Shown: positions 1 through 10,035 of the stretch, piece after piece
How positions within the stretch are numbered: the first letter of the stretch is position 1
Layout: each line of letters begins with the position of its first letter
NCBI RefSeq assembly: GCF_014836445.1
Contig: NZ_JACSQV010000013.1
Coordinates: forward strand, 97,608-161,607
Reading direction: 5' to 3'
Origin: Cellulomonas avistercoris
Lineage (GTDB): Bacteria > Actinomycetota > Actinomycetes > Actinomycetales > Cellulomonadaceae
Length of the DNA stretch: 64,000 nt
Translations under genes and position numbers: made by a program
The notes under the pieces: model-generated
The model's database searches: none
Told to the model about the DNA's origin: nothing
The model's input: only the letters and a program-made list of their open reading frames with translations

Positions 1-858
1 GAGGAACGAGACCGTGCCGTCCTGCCCGACGAGGAACTCGCAGGTCCCGGCGCCGACGTAGCCGGCCTCCCGCAGGATCGCCTGCGACGCGGTGACCAGG
101 GCGGCGTTCTGCTCGTCGCTCAGGTACGGCGCGGGCGCCTCCTCGACGAGCTTCTGGTGACGGCGCTGCAGCGAGCAGTCGCGGGTCGAGACGACGACGA
201 CCGTGCCGTGCGCGTCGGCCAGGCACTGCGTCTCGACGTGGCGCGGACGGTCGAGGTACCGCTCGACGAAGCACTCGCCGCGCCCGAACGCCGCGACGGC
301 CTCGCGGACGGCGGACTCGTACATCTCGTCGATCTCGTCGGCCTCGCGGGCGACCTTCAGCCCACGGCCGCCACCGCCGAACGCGGCCTTGATGGCGATG
401 GGGAGCCCGTGCTCGGCGGCGAAGGCGTGGATCTCGGCCACGTCGGTGACGGGGTCCGGGGTGCCGGCGACCAGCGGGGCGCCGGCACGCTGCGCGATGT
501 GCCGCGCGCTGACCTTGTCGCCCAGCGCCTCGATCGCCGCGGGCGGCGGCCCGACCCACACGAGGCCCGCGTCGATGACGGCCTGCGCGAACTGCGCGTT
601 CTCGGCGAGAAAGCCGTAGCCCGGGTGCACCGCGTCGGCTCCCGAGCGGCGCGCGACGTCGAGGAGCTTGGGGATGTCGAGGTACGTCTCGGCGGCACGG
701 GCGCCGTCGAGCGCGTACGCCTCGTCCGCGACGTGCACGTGCAGGGCGTCCCGGTCGGTGTCCGAGTACACGGCGACGGACGCGACTCCGGCGTCGCGGC
801 AGGCACGGGCGATGCGGACGGCGATCTCACCGCGGTTCGCGACAAGGACCTTGGTCAT
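1..858 (-). CDS. accC: Acyl-CoA carboxylase alpha subunit, biotin carboxylase domain (3' part outside the window)
   Basis: The product begins [20 protein letters not shown], the classic start of biotin carboxylase, followed by the Gly-rich ATP-grasp loop ([13 protein letters not shown]) and the [13 protein letters not shown] and [15 protein letters not shown] motifs. It uses ATP and bicarbonate to carboxylate biotin for acetyl/propionyl-CoA carboxylase. In actinobacteria this subunit usually also carries a C-terminal biotin carboxyl carrier domain, which would lie beyond base 1. It is read leftwards from an ATG at 858. The partner beta subunit (5094-6710), epsilon subunit (4251-4505) and biotin ligase (6853-7722) are all nearby, so this is a complete carboxylase locus. 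About 286 codons are present. Confidence 0.95.
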   Translation of the reverse strand, partial: MTKVLVANRGEIAVRIARACRDAGVASVAVYSDTDRDALHVHVADEAYALDGARAAETYLDIPKLLDVARRSGADAVHPGYGFLAENAQFAQAVIDAGLVWVGPPPAAIEALGDKVSARHIAQRAGAPLVAGTPDPVTDVAEIHAFAAEHGLPIAIKAAFGGGGRGLKVAREADEIDEMYESAVREAVAAFGRGECFVERYLDRPRHVETQCLADAHGTVVVVSTRDCSLQRRHQKLVEEAPAPYLSDEQNAALVTASQAILREAGYVGAGTCEFLVGQDGTVSFL

Positions 859-998
859 GGGAGGCACGGCTCACCGTAGCGCGCGAGCGTCGCGCGCCCG
901 CGCTGCGACCCTGGCGTCGCCGCAAGACTGAGGCATTCCTCAACCGGCCGCCGTCGCCTCTTGTAGGAATCCACCAGAGCGGGCGTGCGCCCCACGCG

Positions 999-1661
999 TC
1001 AGCGACGCCAGAGGTCCGGGACCGTCAGGTCGATGTCCGCCAGCAGGTGGCGCAGCAGCGGCAGGCTGACGCCGACGACGTTGTGGTGGTCGCCCTCGAT
1101 GCGCTCGACGAACGGGCCGCCCAGCCCGTCGATCGTGAACGCGCCCGCCACCGCGAGCGGCTCGCGCGTGGCGACGTACGCGGCGACCTCGTCGTCGGAC
1201 AGGTCCGCGAAGTGCACGACCGTCGACGCGGTCGCACCGAGCGTCGCGCGCGTCCCGCCGTCGGACGGGTCCCGCTCGTCGACCAGCCAGTGGCCGGTGT
1301 GCAGGACGCCTGAGCGTCCCCGCATGGCGCGCCACCGGGCCAGCGCGTCGTCGGCGTCGCTCGGCTTGCCGAGCACCTCGCCGTCGAGCTCGAGCATCGA
1401 GTCGCAGCCGAGGACCACGACGTCGTCGTCGTCCCAGCCCTCGACCTCGACGTCGTCGAGGCGGCGAGCGACGTCCTCCGCCTTGGCCTGTGCCAGCACG
1501 AGGACCGCGTCGGCCGGCTCGAGGGCGCCGAAGCGCTCGCGCGCGGCCGCGAGGACGGCGTCCTCGTCGACGGCCGAGACGGCCACGAGGGGCGCGAGCC
1601 CGGCGGCGGTGAGCGTCGCGCGGCGGGCGGGGGAGGCGGAGGCGAGCAGGAGCCGGGTCAC
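999..1661 (-). CDS. maf: Maf-type nucleotide pyrophosphatase
   Basis: The 220-residue product starts LLLASASPARRATLTAAGL, the substrate-binding SxxRR signature of Maf. The central LGCDSMLELDGEVLGKP block and C-terminal GDHHNVVGVSLPLL block also match the family. Maf proteins hydrolyse non-canonical or canonical nucleoside triphosphates (house-cleaning) in the cytosol. The GTG start at 1661 follows a TAGGGT hexamer with a 6-base spacer and no Shine-Dalgarno, so a leaderless transcript is likely. Maf commonly neighbours acyl-CoA carboxylase genes in actinobacteria, as here. Confidence 0.93.
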   Translation of the reverse strand: MTRLLLASASPARRATLTAAGLAPLVAVSAVDEDAVLAAARERFGALEPADAVLVLAQAKAEDVARRLDDVEVEGWDDDDVVVLGCDSMLELDGEVLGKPSDADDALARWRAMRGRSGVLHTGHWLVDERDPSDGGTRATLGATASTVVHFADLSDDEVAAYVATREPLAVAGAFTIDGLGGPFVERIEGDHHNVVGVSLPLLRHLLADIDLTVPDLWRR

Positions 1662-1667
1662 GCGCCG

Positions 1668-1673
1668 ACCCTA
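1668..1673 (-). promoter_or_regulatory. -10 element of a leaderless maf promoter
   Basis: On the minus strand TAGGGT is followed by 6 bases and then the GTG start of maf. This is the TANNNT-N6-RTG layout of actinobacterial leaderless genes. No Shine-Dalgarno lies between. It is a prediction from spacing and motif only. Confidence 0.5.
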
Positions 1674-1757
1674 GTCGTCCTGCGCGCCCGGGTCGTGACC
1701 AGGGGCGGGCCGCGGGTCACGGGACGTCGGACCTGCCGCACTCACAGCGGGACAGGG

Positions 1758-1763
1758 CACAAT
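1758..1763 (+). promoter_or_regulatory. -10 element upstream of the VKOR gene
   Basis: CACAAT sits in the context GGCACAATGG, which recurs exactly upstream of rpmE at 37134-37143. The in-frame ATG at 1762 overlaps this hexamer, so it cannot be translated from this promoter. That favours the GTG at 1798. Confidence 0.4.
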
Positions 1764-1797
1764 GGCGCGTCCGAGGAGCAGGGGCGAGGAGGCCGCG

Positions 1798-2523
1798 GTG
1801 AACGAGACCACCCAGGACGTGGGCGACGGCGAGCTGGTCGGCGTCGCCGACGAGCACGACGACGCGCTCGTCGCACTGCCGGGCGACCTCGACGACGACC
1901 CCGACCTGCTGGGGCCGGCGCCGCTGCCGTGGCGCCGGCGGACCGCGATCGAGATGGTCGTCTCGGGTCTCATCGGGCTGTACACGTCGTTCGTGCTGTC
2001 GATCGAGGCGATCCACGTCGCGGTGGCGAACGCCACCAACACGACCGCGTCGGCGAGCTGCGACCTCAACGCGTTCATCTCCTGCAGCGCCGTCGCGGAC
2101 ACCTGGCAGGCGCAGCTGCTGGGGTTCCCCAACGCCTTCCTCGGCATCGCGGCGGAGGCCATCGTCATCACGGTCGCGATCGCGATGCTCGGCGGCGTGG
2201 TCTTCCCTCGCTGGTTCATGCTCAGCGCCCAGGCGGTCTACACCGCGGGCCTGGTGTTCGCCTGGTGGCTGTTCCAGCAGTCGTTCTTCGAGATCGGCGC
2301 GCTGTGCCCGTGGTGCCTGCTCATCACGGTGACGACGACGCTCGTCTGGGCGGGTCTGACCCGCATCAACGTGCGCGACGGGCACCTGCGGCTGCCCGGG
2401 CGCTGGGGGCCGTGGGCGCGGCGGTTCGTCGCGTCCGGCAACGACTGGTTCGTCACCGTCGCGGTGCTCGTGCTCTTCGCGGCGGTCGTCTTCGCCAAGT
2501 ACGGCTGGACGCTGCTGGTCTGA
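1798..2523 (+). CDS. Vitamin K epoxide reductase (VKOR) family thiol oxidoreductase
   Basis: This integral membrane protein has an acidic N-terminal tail of about 45 residues and then four to five hydrophobic helices. The active-site CPWC lies in a late helix and the loop cysteine pair in CDLNAFISC. Bacterial VKORs re-oxidise a DsbA-like partner with quinone to form disulfides in exported proteins. I chose the GTG at 1798 because GAGGAGG lies 5-6 bases upstream; the ATG at 1762 overlaps a likely -10 element. No DsbA-like partner gene is visible in the window. The gene is inserted, on the opposite strand, between maf and the DUF885 gene of the carboxylase cluster. Confidence 0.9.
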   Translation: MNETTQDVGDGELVGVADEHDDALVALPGDLDDDPDLLGPAPLPWRRRTAIEMVVSGLIGLYTSFVLSIEAIHVAVANATNTTASASCDLNAFISCSAVADTWQAQLLGFPNAFLGIAAEAIVITVAIAMLGGVVFPRWFMLSAQAVYTAGLVFAWWLFQQSFFEIGALCPWCLLITVTTTLVWAGLTRINVRDGHLRLPGRWGPWARRFVASGNDWFVTVAVLVLFAAVVFAKYGWTLLV

Positions 2524-2529
2524 CGGCGC

Positions 2530-4233
2530 TCAGCCGGCGAGCGCGTCCGGCAGCACCGCGAGCGGGACGGAACCGAGCGCGAGCGCGCGGGCGTGGAAGT
2601 CGCGCAGGTCGAAGAGCTGGCCGCGGTCCGCCGCGGCGGTGCGCGCCGCGTCCCGCGCCTGCTCCCAGAGGCGCTGCCCGACCTTGTACGACGGCGCCTG
2701 CCCCGGCCAGCCGAGGTAGCGCGTGAACTCGAAGCGCACGAACGCGTCCGACATGTTGACGTTGGCCCGCAGGAAGTCCCACCCGGACTCGGGCGTCCAC
2801 GCCCCGCCGACCTCGGCCGGGGCGGGCAGGCCCAGGTGCATGCCCAGGTCGAACACCACGCGCGCGGCGCGCAGCCGCTGCCCGTCGAGCATGCCGAGGC
2901 GGTCGCCCGGGTCGTCGAGGAAGCCCAGGTCGGCCATGAGCCGCTCGGCGTACAGCGCCCAGCCCTCGCCGTGGCCCGACGTCCACGCCGCGAGGCGACG
3001 CCACGAGTTGAGCGTCGCGCGCTCGAACACCGCCTGGGCGATCTGCAGGTGGTGACCGGGGACGCCCTCGTGGTAGACGGTCGTGCGCTCGCGCCACGTC
3101 GAGAAGGACGTGACGCCCTCGGGCACCGACCACCACATCCGGCCCGGGCGGCTGAAGTCGTCGCTCGGGCCCGTGTAGTAGATCGCGCCCGTGTGGGACG
3201 GTGCGATGCGGCACTCGAGGGTCCGTACCGGTGCCGGGATGTCGAAGTGCGTGCCGTCGAGCGCCTCGATCGCGGCGTCCGACGTCGCCTGCATCCACGC
3301 CCGCAGCGACTCGGTGTCGGGCAGCTGCCGTGCCGGGTCGTCGTCGAGCAGCGCGACCGCCTGCTCGACGGTCGCACCCGGCCCGGCCACCTGCGCCGCG
3401 ACCTGCGCCTGCTCCGCCTGCACGCGGGCCAGCTCCTCGAGGCCCCACGCGTACGTCTCGTCGAGGTCCAGGACCGCGCCGACGTGGTGCCTGGACCACA
3501 GCGCGTAGCGCTCGCGCCCGACCGCGTCGGCCTGCGGCGCCTGCGGCGCGAGCTCGTCGGCCAGGACGCGTGCCAGGTCCGCGTAGGCCTCGCGCGCCAC
3601 ACCCGCGGCGCGCTCGAGGTCGACACGCAGCGGGTGGTCGTCGCCCAGCACGCGGCGCGCGTCGGCGCCCTGGACGAGGCGCGTGAACGCGGACCGCTGC
3701 GGGTCGGCGACCTCCCGGGCCTGCTCGACCACGGCGGCCACCTGCCGGACGGCGGCGACGTCACCGCGCGCGGCGGCCGACCGGAGCGACGCGACGTACG
3801 ACGACATGGCGGCGGGCACGGCCGCGAGCCGCGCGGCGATGTCGTCCCACGCCTGCTCGGTGTCGGTGGCCATGAGGTCGAACGTCTCGACGACCTGCTG
3901 CGAGGGCGAGGAGATGTTGTTGAGCAGGCGCGCGGTCTCGCCGGCGTCGTGCAGGTCGATCTCGGTCCCGAGCGCGTACCGCATCGACGCGGCCGTCACC
4001 TCGTCGACCGCGTCCGCCGGCGCGAGCCCCTCGATCGCGAGCAGCGCGGAGCGTGCGGCCGCAGCCCGCTCCGCCGCCGCGTCGGGGGAGAAGTCCGTCA
4101 TCTCGCGCTCGTGGCCGACGACGCCCAGGTAGGTCGCACCCACGGGGTGCAGCCGGGCGAGCGTGGTCACGTACGCGTCCGCGACGGCGTCGACGGGGCT
4201 GACGGGACGGGGGGATGCCGAGGAGGACGTCAC
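2530..4233 (-). CDS. DUF885 family protein, predicted metallopeptidase-like
   Basis: The 567-residue protein carries the family hallmark YHEGVPGHHLQIAQ in its second half (an HExxxGHH-type, probably metal-binding motif) and ends with DLRDFHARALALGSVPLAVL, typical of DUF885. The family resembles M3/M32-type zinc peptidases but its substrate is unknown. No signal peptide is seen, so a cytosolic role is likely. The reading frame stays open upstream, but I set the start at GTG 4233: TAGGGT precedes it with a 7-base spacer (leaderless pattern), and the upstream frame is Arg-rich shadow sequence. The gene follows accE by 17 bases on the same strand. Confidence 0.88.
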   Translation of the reverse strand: MTSSSASPRPVSPVDAVADAYVTTLARLHPVGATYLGVVGHEREMTDFSPDAAAERAAAARSALLAIEGLAPADAVDEVTAASMRYALGTEIDLHDAGETARLLNNISSPSQQVVETFDLMATDTEQAWDDIAARLAAVPAAMSSYVASLRSAAARGDVAAVRQVAAVVEQAREVADPQRSAFTRLVQGADARRVLGDDHPLRVDLERAAGVAREAYADLARVLADELAPQAPQADAVGRERYALWSRHHVGAVLDLDETYAWGLEELARVQAEQAQVAAQVAGPGATVEQAVALLDDDPARQLPDTESLRAWMQATSDAAIEALDGTHFDIPAPVRTLECRIAPSHTGAIYYTGPSDDFSRPGRMWWSVPEGVTSFSTWRERTTVYHEGVPGHHLQIAQAVFERATLNSWRRLAAWTSGHGEGWALYAERLMADLGFLDDPGDRLGMLDGQRLRAARVVFDLGMHLGLPAPAEVGGAWTPESGWDFLRANVNMSDAFVRFEFTRYLGWPGQAPSYKVGQRLWEQARDAARTAAADRGQLFDLRDFHARALALGSVPLAVLPDALAG

Positions 4234-4250
4234 CCCCCGCACCCTATGCG

Positions 4251-4505
4251 TCAGACGCGCAGGCTCCACCGCCACGCGTCGGGTCCGTGCGCCGGCACGG
4301 CCGCGCCGCGCAGGCGCCCGGGTGCCATCCACCGGGCCCGCGCGGCCCGCGCGGGCACGTCGGCGTCCTCGTCCTGCGGGTCGTGGCCCGCCGCGGTCGC
4401 GACGAGCCCGGCGACCAGCGCGGCGAGCTCGTCGTCGTCCGGGGCCCCCCGCACGACGTGGACGTGGGCCTCGGCCCGTGCGACGTCCTGCGGCTCGGCG
4501 GTCAC
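4251..4505 (-). CDS. accE: Acyl-CoA carboxylase epsilon subunit
   Basis: This 84-residue protein contains VHVVRGAPDDDELAALVAGL, a central RWMAPGRL segment and a C-terminal GPDAWRWSLR, in the order found in actinobacterial AccE/PccE. These small subunits stabilise or stimulate the acyl-CoA carboxylase beta-alpha complex. The GTG start overlaps the stop of the upstream gene (GTGA), implying translational coupling. Unusually, a 193-residue unknown protein separates it from accD. The call rests on motif order and context. Confidence 0.82.
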   Translation of the reverse strand: MTAEPQDVARAEAHVHVVRGAPDDDELAALVAGLVATAAGHDPQDEDADVPARAARARWMAPGRLRGAAVPAHGPDAWRWSLRV

Positions 4506-5083
4506 AGGTCCTCCTCGTCGCCCTCGTCGTCCTCGTCGTCGAGCAGCACCGGGGCACCGCGGCCCGCGCCCCACTCGCCGACGACGTACCCGCGCTCCGT
4601 GAGCGTGTGCGCGATCTGCGCGCCGCCGTCGTCGACGAGGTCGATGACCGCGTCGAGGGTGAGGTCGCTGACCGTGGGGGGCAGCTCGACGACGAACCCG
4701 AGGTGGAACGTGTCGTGGTCGCCCGGCTCGACGGGGACGTCGACGTCCGTGTCGCCGTCGTCCCACGTCATGCCCGTGAGGTCCGCGTGCAGACCGAGGC
4801 GCGCGTGCAGCAGGTCGTACAGCTGCGCGTTCAGCGTGCCGACCCGCCCCTCGAGCGCCAGCACCCGCGGGTCCTCGTCGGCCTCGCGCGCGCCGAACTC
4901 CGCACGCACGCCCACCGCCGTCTCGACGTACGCGTGCAGCGCCGCCGCCAGCTCGTCGACCGTGCGGTGCAGCTCGCCCGCGTCGACGCCGCTGAGCGGC
5001 TCGCGCCCGTGCGACGCGGGGTCGTGCTCGTCGGGGTGGCCGTGACCGTGGCCCTCGTGCTCGTCGTGGCCGCCGTCGTTCAT
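4502..5083 (-). CDS. Hypothetical protein with His/Asp/Glu-rich N-terminus, between accD and accE
   Basis: This 193-residue protein is not recognised. Its first 30 residues are rich in His, Asp and Glu (MNDGGHDEHEGHGHGH), a possible metal-binding tail. The middle is predicted helical (LHRTVDELAAALHAYVETAV) and the C-terminus is very acidic. There is no signal peptide or membrane segment. The start at 5083 is supported by GAGGAG 6-7 bases upstream. It lies 10 bases after accD and overlaps accE by 4 bases, so it is co-expressed with the carboxylase. That suggests, but does not show, a role in assembling or regulating that enzyme. Confidence 0.8.
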   Translation of the reverse strand: MNDGGHDEHEGHGHGHPDEHDPASHGREPLSGVDAGELHRTVDELAAALHAYVETAVGVRAEFGAREADEDPRVLALEGRVGTLNAQLYDLLHARLGLHADLTGMTWDDGDTDVDVPVEPGDHDTFHLGFVVELPPTVSDLTLDAVIDLVDDGGAQIAHTLTERGYVVGEWGAGRGAPVLLDDEDDEGDEEDL

Positions 5084-5093
5084 GACTGACTCC

Positions 5094-6710
<1,617 letters not shown>

Positions 6711-6717
6711 CCGACGA

Positions 6718-6723
6718 AGGCTA
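6718..6723 (-). promoter_or_regulatory. -10 element of a leaderless accD promoter
   Basis: Minus-strand TAGCCT stands 7 bases before the accD GTG with no intervening Shine-Dalgarno. It would drive accD, the His-rich gene and accE as one unit. Confidence 0.5.
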
Positions 6724-6840
6724 GTTGTGCCCGTCCACCCGCAGCGTGCACCCCGCCGACCGTGTTGCCCGGGAGCGGCTGTGGAGACCCGACAAGAACG
6801 GTCCGGGGCGTTGGTGCCGCACCGCCGACCGGTGCTGCGC

Positions 6841-6846
6841 GATGAT
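6841..6846 (+). promoter_or_regulatory. Possible -10 element of a leaderless birA promoter
   Basis: GATGAT is followed by exactly 6 bases and the birA ATG. The same TGCGCGATGATGG context with the same spacing precedes nagA at 51912-51917, which makes it unlikely to be chance. The first base departs from the usual T. Confidence 0.4.
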
Positions 6847-6852
6847 GGCCCG

Positions 6853-7722
6853 ATGACCGTGCGCCCGCCCCTCGAGGTCGACACGCTGCGCGAGCTGCTG
6901 CTCGCACCCGCGGGACCGCTCGCACGGCTCGACGTGGTCGAGGAGACCGCGTCGACCAACGACGTCGTCCTCGCCGGCCTGCGGGTCGCGCCTGACACGT
7001 GGCCCCACGCCAGCCTCCTCGTCGCCGAGCACCAGACCGCGGGGCACGGTCGCGCGGGACGCACGTGGACCACGCCGTCCCGGTCGTCGCTGACGTGCAC
7101 CTTCGTCGCCCGCCCGCGGTCGGGGCCGGCGACGTACGCGTGGCTCCCGCTGCTGGCCGGGCTGGGCGCCGTGCGCGCCCTGCGCGCCACCGCGGGCGTC
7201 CCGGCCGTCCTCAAGTGGCCCAACGACGTGCTCGTCGACCTGGGCGACGAGGTCGAGCACCTCGACGGGTGGGGGACCGCCCGCAAGGTCGCGGGCATCC
7301 TCGCCCAGGTGGTGCCGGAGGTGCCGGCCGTCGCGGTCGGCATCGGCGTCAACGTCGACCAGCGGCCCGACGAGCTGCCGGTGCCGTGGGCGACGTCGCT
7401 CGCGATCGCCGGTGCCCGGGCGGCGGACCGTGCGAACGTCCTCGTCGCGCTGGTCCGGGCGCTCGACGAGGTCGCGCAGCGCTGGACCGAGCACCAGGGC
7501 GACGCGGTCGCTGCAGGGCTGCTCGACGAGGTGGCGTCGGTGTGCGCGACCCTCGGGAAGCGGGTGAGCGTCGAGCTGCCGGGCGGCGCCGCGCTGGTCG
7601 GGACCGCGACGGAGCTGGGAGCCGACGGCGCGCTCGTCGTGCGGTCCGACGACGGCGCGACGCACCGCGTGCTGGCCGGCGACGTCACGCACGTGCGGGT
7701 GACCGGCGGCACAGCCTCGTGA
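6853..7722 (+). CDS. birA: Biotin--[acetyl-CoA-carboxylase] ligase
   Basis: The 289-residue protein carries the catalytic loop [12 protein letters not shown] (GRGRxGR in the family), KWPNDVLV, and KVAGILAQ with VGIGVNV, followed by a small C-terminal SH3-like domain. It activates biotin with ATP and attaches it to the carrier domain of the carboxylase encoded next door. It lacks the N-terminal winged helix of E. coli BirA, so it is a monofunctional ligase that should not repress transcription. I took the start at ATG 6853, which lacks a Shine-Dalgarno but sits 6 bases after a GATGAT hexamer. Confidence 0.93.
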   Translation: MTVRPPLEVDTLRELLLAPAGPLARLDVVEETASTNDVVLAGLRVAPDTWPHASLLVAEHQTAGHGRAGRTWTTPSRSSLTCTFVARPRSGPATYAWLPLLAGLGAVRALRATAGVPAVLKWPNDVLVDLGDEVEHLDGWGTARKVAGILAQVVPEVPAVAVGIGVNVDQRPDELPVPWATSLAIAGARAADRANVLVALVRALDEVAQRWTEHQGDAVAAGLLDEVASVCATLGKRVSVELPGGAALVGTATELGADGALVVRSDDGATHRVLAGDVTHVRVTGGTAS

Positions 7723-7724
7723 AC

Positions 7725-7730
7725 TAGGCT
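7725..7730 (+). promoter_or_regulatory. -10 element of a leaderless adenylate cyclase promoter
   Basis: TAGGCT is followed by 7 bases and the GTG start of the cyclase. No Shine-Dalgarno is present. The element overlaps the end of the birA gene region. Confidence 0.5.
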
Positions 7731-7737
7731 GATTCCC

Positions 7738-8853
7738 GTGCCGGAAGGTCGGGGACAGGACACGGGGACGGCGGGCGCCGACCCCGTCCCGGCGCCCCCG
7801 GAGGCACCGGCCGGCGGCTCCACGGACGCCCTCGACGAGCTGCTGCTCGGCGGCCCCCGGACGCTCAGCGCGCGGGACCTGGCGGACCGTACGGGGTTGG
7901 ACCTCGACACCGTGCGCGACTTCTGGCGGACCCTCGGCCTGCCGAGCCTCGGCGACGACGAGGTCATGTTCACCGAGCGTGACGCGCGCGCCCTGGCGAT
8001 GGCGCAGGAGCTCGTCGTCGTGCACGGCCTGGCGCTGAGCACGGTCGTCACGGTGATCCGCGCGCTCGGGCACACGTCGGACCGGCTCGCGCTGTGGCAG
8101 GTCGAGGCCCTCGTCGAGGACATGGCGACGCGGTACGAGCTCGACGACACCTCCGCGCGGCTGCTGGTCCTCGACCGTCTGCGTGACCTCGCGCCCCTGC
8201 TCGAGCAGCAGCTCCTGCACTCCTACCGGCGCCAGCTCGCGGCCGTCGCCGACCGCTACGCCGCCGAGTTCGGCCACCTGCGCGACGTCGCGGTGGACGG
8301 CAGCATGCTGCCGCTCGCGCGTGCCGTCGGGTTCGCCGACATGGTGTCGTTCACGCGTCGCACGGCCGGCCTGGGGTCGACGGACCTGTCGCTGTTCGTC
8401 CAGCGGTTCGAGACCGCGGCACGGGACGTGGTCGTCAACGCGGGTGGACGCGTCGTCAAGACCATCGGCGACGCGGTGCTGTTCATCGCGGACTCCCCGG
8501 GCGCGGGCGCGGCCATCGCGATCGGGCTCGCCGACGCGTTCGGGACGTCGCTCGACGTCGAGGCGGCGCGCGGCGCCGGAGGGCTCGCCGAGGGCGCCCG
8601 CGGCGTGACACCCGTGCGGGTCGGACTCGTCTGGGGTCGCGTGCTGTCCCGGTTCGGCGACGTCTTCGGCCCGAGCGTCAACCTGGCCGCGCGCCTCACC
8701 GACGTCGCGGACCCCAGCACGGTCCTGGTCGACGCGGTCACCGCCCAGGTGCTGTCCGGCGACCCCCGCTTCCGGCTGACCGCGCAGCCGCCGCGCGACC
8801 TGGCCGGCGTCGGCGAGGTCCTGCCGTACCGCCTGGAGTCGGCCGCCCGCTGA
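7738..8853 (+). CDS. Class III adenylate/guanylate cyclase with N-terminal regulatory domain
   Basis: The protein has 371 residues. Residues about 30-185 form a helical domain ([20 protein letters not shown] and onward) resembling the autoinhibitory, pH-sensing domain of mycobacterial Rv1264. Residues about 190-368 are a class III cyclase catalytic domain. Visible catalytic residues are metal-binding D201 and D245, purine-selecting K241 ([13 protein letters not shown]), and transition-state N315 and R319 (GPSVNLAAR). A full set suggests an active enzyme making cAMP as a homodimer. No membrane segment is seen. Nucleotide specificity is inferred from K241 and is not certain. Confidence 0.9.
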   Translation: MPEGRGQDTGTAGADPVPAPPEAPAGGSTDALDELLLGGPRTLSARDLADRTGLDLDTVRDFWRTLGLPSLGDDEVMFTERDARALAMAQELVVVHGLALSTVVTVIRALGHTSDRLALWQVEALVEDMATRYELDDTSARLLVLDRLRDLAPLLEQQLLHSYRRQLAAVADRYAAEFGHLRDVAVDGSMLPLARAVGFADMVSFTRRTAGLGSTDLSLFVQRFETAARDVVVNAGGRVVKTIGDAVLFIADSPGAGAAIAIGLADAFGTSLDVEAARGAGGLAEGARGVTPVRVGLVWGRVLSRFGDVFGPSVNLAARLTDVADPSTVLVDAVTAQVLSGDPRFRLTAQPPRDLAGVGEVLPYRLESAAR

Positions 8854-8862
8854 CCGTCACCG

Positions 8863-8915
8863 CGCTCGCGGGCGGGCACGGGGTCGCCCGGTGTCCCCGA
8901 CCCCGCCCGCGAGCG
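8863..8915 (+). terminator. Hairpin after the cyclase gene, likely terminator
   Basis: A perfect 14-bp stem pairs CGCTCGCGGGCGGG (8863-8876) with its complement at 8902-8915. There is no U-tract, as is common in very GC-rich actinobacteria. Its right arm belongs to a 32-bp repeat that recurs at 9999-10030. Confidence 0.5.
8881..8912 (+). repeat. Direct repeat copy A flanking the AbiEi/DUF559 gene
   Basis: This 32-bp segment beginning GGGTCGCCC and ending CCCGCGA matches 9999-10030 at 29 of 32 positions in the same orientation. The copies sit immediately before and after one gene. Both form part of a hairpin. Confidence 0.7.
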
Positions 8916-8990
8916 GGTTCCGGACAAGGGTTCTCCACAGGTCGGGCGGGGCCGGCCCGGTGGGTGCGAGTGCGTGGCACGCTCGCCGGC

Positions 8991-9965
8991 ATGGTCCGAC
9001 CGCCCGCGCCGCGCCCGGTGCTGCTCGCCGACGTCGTCGCGCTGCCCGAGCCTGTGCGCTCCGTGGTGCTGCGGCAGGAGGGCGTCGCGAGCGTCGCGCA
9101 GCTGCAGAGCGCGGGGACGCCGCGGCGGACGGTGGCACGCCGCGTGGCGGACGGGCGCTGGCAGCGGGCGTACCGAGGGGTCGTCGTGCTGCAGTCCGGC
9201 ACGGTCGCGTGGCGCCAGCAGGCGCACGCCGCGGTCCTCGCGGCGGGTCGCGGCGCCGCGCTGTCGCACGCGTCGGCGGGCTACCTGCACGGGCTGCTCC
9301 GCGACCCCGGGCCTGACCTCGTCGTGAGCGTGCCGCGGCCGCGCACGGTCGACCCGCAGACCGGTCTCGTCGTGCACCGACGTCGGACCATGCCGCACGC
9401 CGCCGGCCGGCTGCGTACGGTCGACATGGCCGAGACGGTGCTCGACCTGCTCGGCGAGGCCGCGGACGACGACGCCGCGGTCGCCGTGGTCACGGAGGCG
9501 GTGCGTGCGGGTGCGAGCTCGGCGAGGGTCCTCCTGCGGGCGGCCGAGCGCCGTGCCCTGCCTCACCGCGAGCTGCTGCGCGCGGTGCTCGCGGACCCGA
9601 CGCTCGGCATCGAGTCACCGCTCGAGCACCGCTACGTGCGTGACGTCGAGCGCGCGCACCGGCTGCCGCGCACGGTCGGTCAGGTCCGGCAGCGCGTGGC
9701 GGGCGGGTGGATCCGCGCCGACCGCGTGCACCCGGGGATGCGTGTGCGCGTCGAGCTCGACGGGCGGCTCGCGCACCCCGGGGGGACGACCGACCGGGAC
9801 GTGTGGCGGGACAACGCGGTGCTGCTCGAGCACGACGACCTCACGCTGCGCTACCGCTGGTCCCACGTGGCCGGTGGTCCGTGCCATGTCGCGGTCCAGG
9901 TCGCGCAGGCCCTGACGCGTGCCGGCCACCCCACCACCGCGGACCGCTGCCCGCGCTGCGCGTGA
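8991..9965 (+). CDS. AbiEi-like winged-helix / DUF559 nuclease-fold fusion protein
   Basis: The 324-residue protein has an N-terminal helix-turn-helix region (LRQEGVASVAQLQS, TPRRTVARRVADGRWQRAYRGVVV) typical of the AbiEi antitoxin-like N-domain. Its C-terminal part (SPLEHRYVRDVE, then RVRVELDGRLAHP and a final LRYRW) resembles the DUF559/Vsr PD-(D/E)XK fold. Such fusions are common in actinobacteria and their function is unknown; no AbiEii-type toxin is adjacent. I prefer the ATG at 8991; an in-frame GTG at 8964 is possible. Flanking 32-bp direct repeats hint that it moved as a unit. Confidence 0.78.
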   Translation: MVRPPAPRPVLLADVVALPEPVRSVVLRQEGVASVAQLQSAGTPRRTVARRVADGRWQRAYRGVVVLQSGTVAWRQQAHAAVLAAGRGAALSHASAGYLHGLLRDPGPDLVVSVPRPRTVDPQTGLVVHRRRTMPHAAGRLRTVDMAETVLDLLGEAADDDAAVAVVTEAVRAGASSARVLLRAAERRALPHRELLRAVLADPTLGIESPLEHRYVRDVERAHRLPRTVGQVRQRVAGGWIRADRVHPGMRVRVELDGRLAHPGGTTDRDVWRDNAVLLEHDDLTLRYRWSHVAGGPCHVAVQVAQALTRAGHPTTADRCPRCA

Positions 9966-9985
9966 CCGCCGCCACGGAAGGCGTG

Positions 9986-10028
9986 GCGGGCGGGGTCCGG
10001 GTCGCCCTGCGTCCCCGACCCCACCCGC
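9986..10028. terminator. Hairpin between convergent genes, likely bidirectional terminator
   Basis: A 12-bp stem with one C-A mismatch pairs 9986-9997 with 10017-10028. It lies between the converging ends of the AbiEi/DUF559 gene and the SRAP gene, where a two-way terminator is expected. Confidence 0.45.
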
Positions 10029-10030
10029 GA
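9999..10030 (+). repeat. Direct repeat copy B flanking the AbiEi/DUF559 gene
   Basis: This is the second copy of the 32-bp repeat seen at 8881-8912, with 29 of 32 bases identical in direct orientation. Substitutions fall at the tenth, twelfth and twenty-fifth bases. Confidence 0.7.
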
Positions 10031-10035
10031 CGGGC

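Noticed and set aside
1762..1797. Upstream ATG start for the VKOR gene
   Set aside because: It overlaps a likely -10 hexamer and lacks a ribosome-binding site, while GTG 1798 has GAGGAGG.
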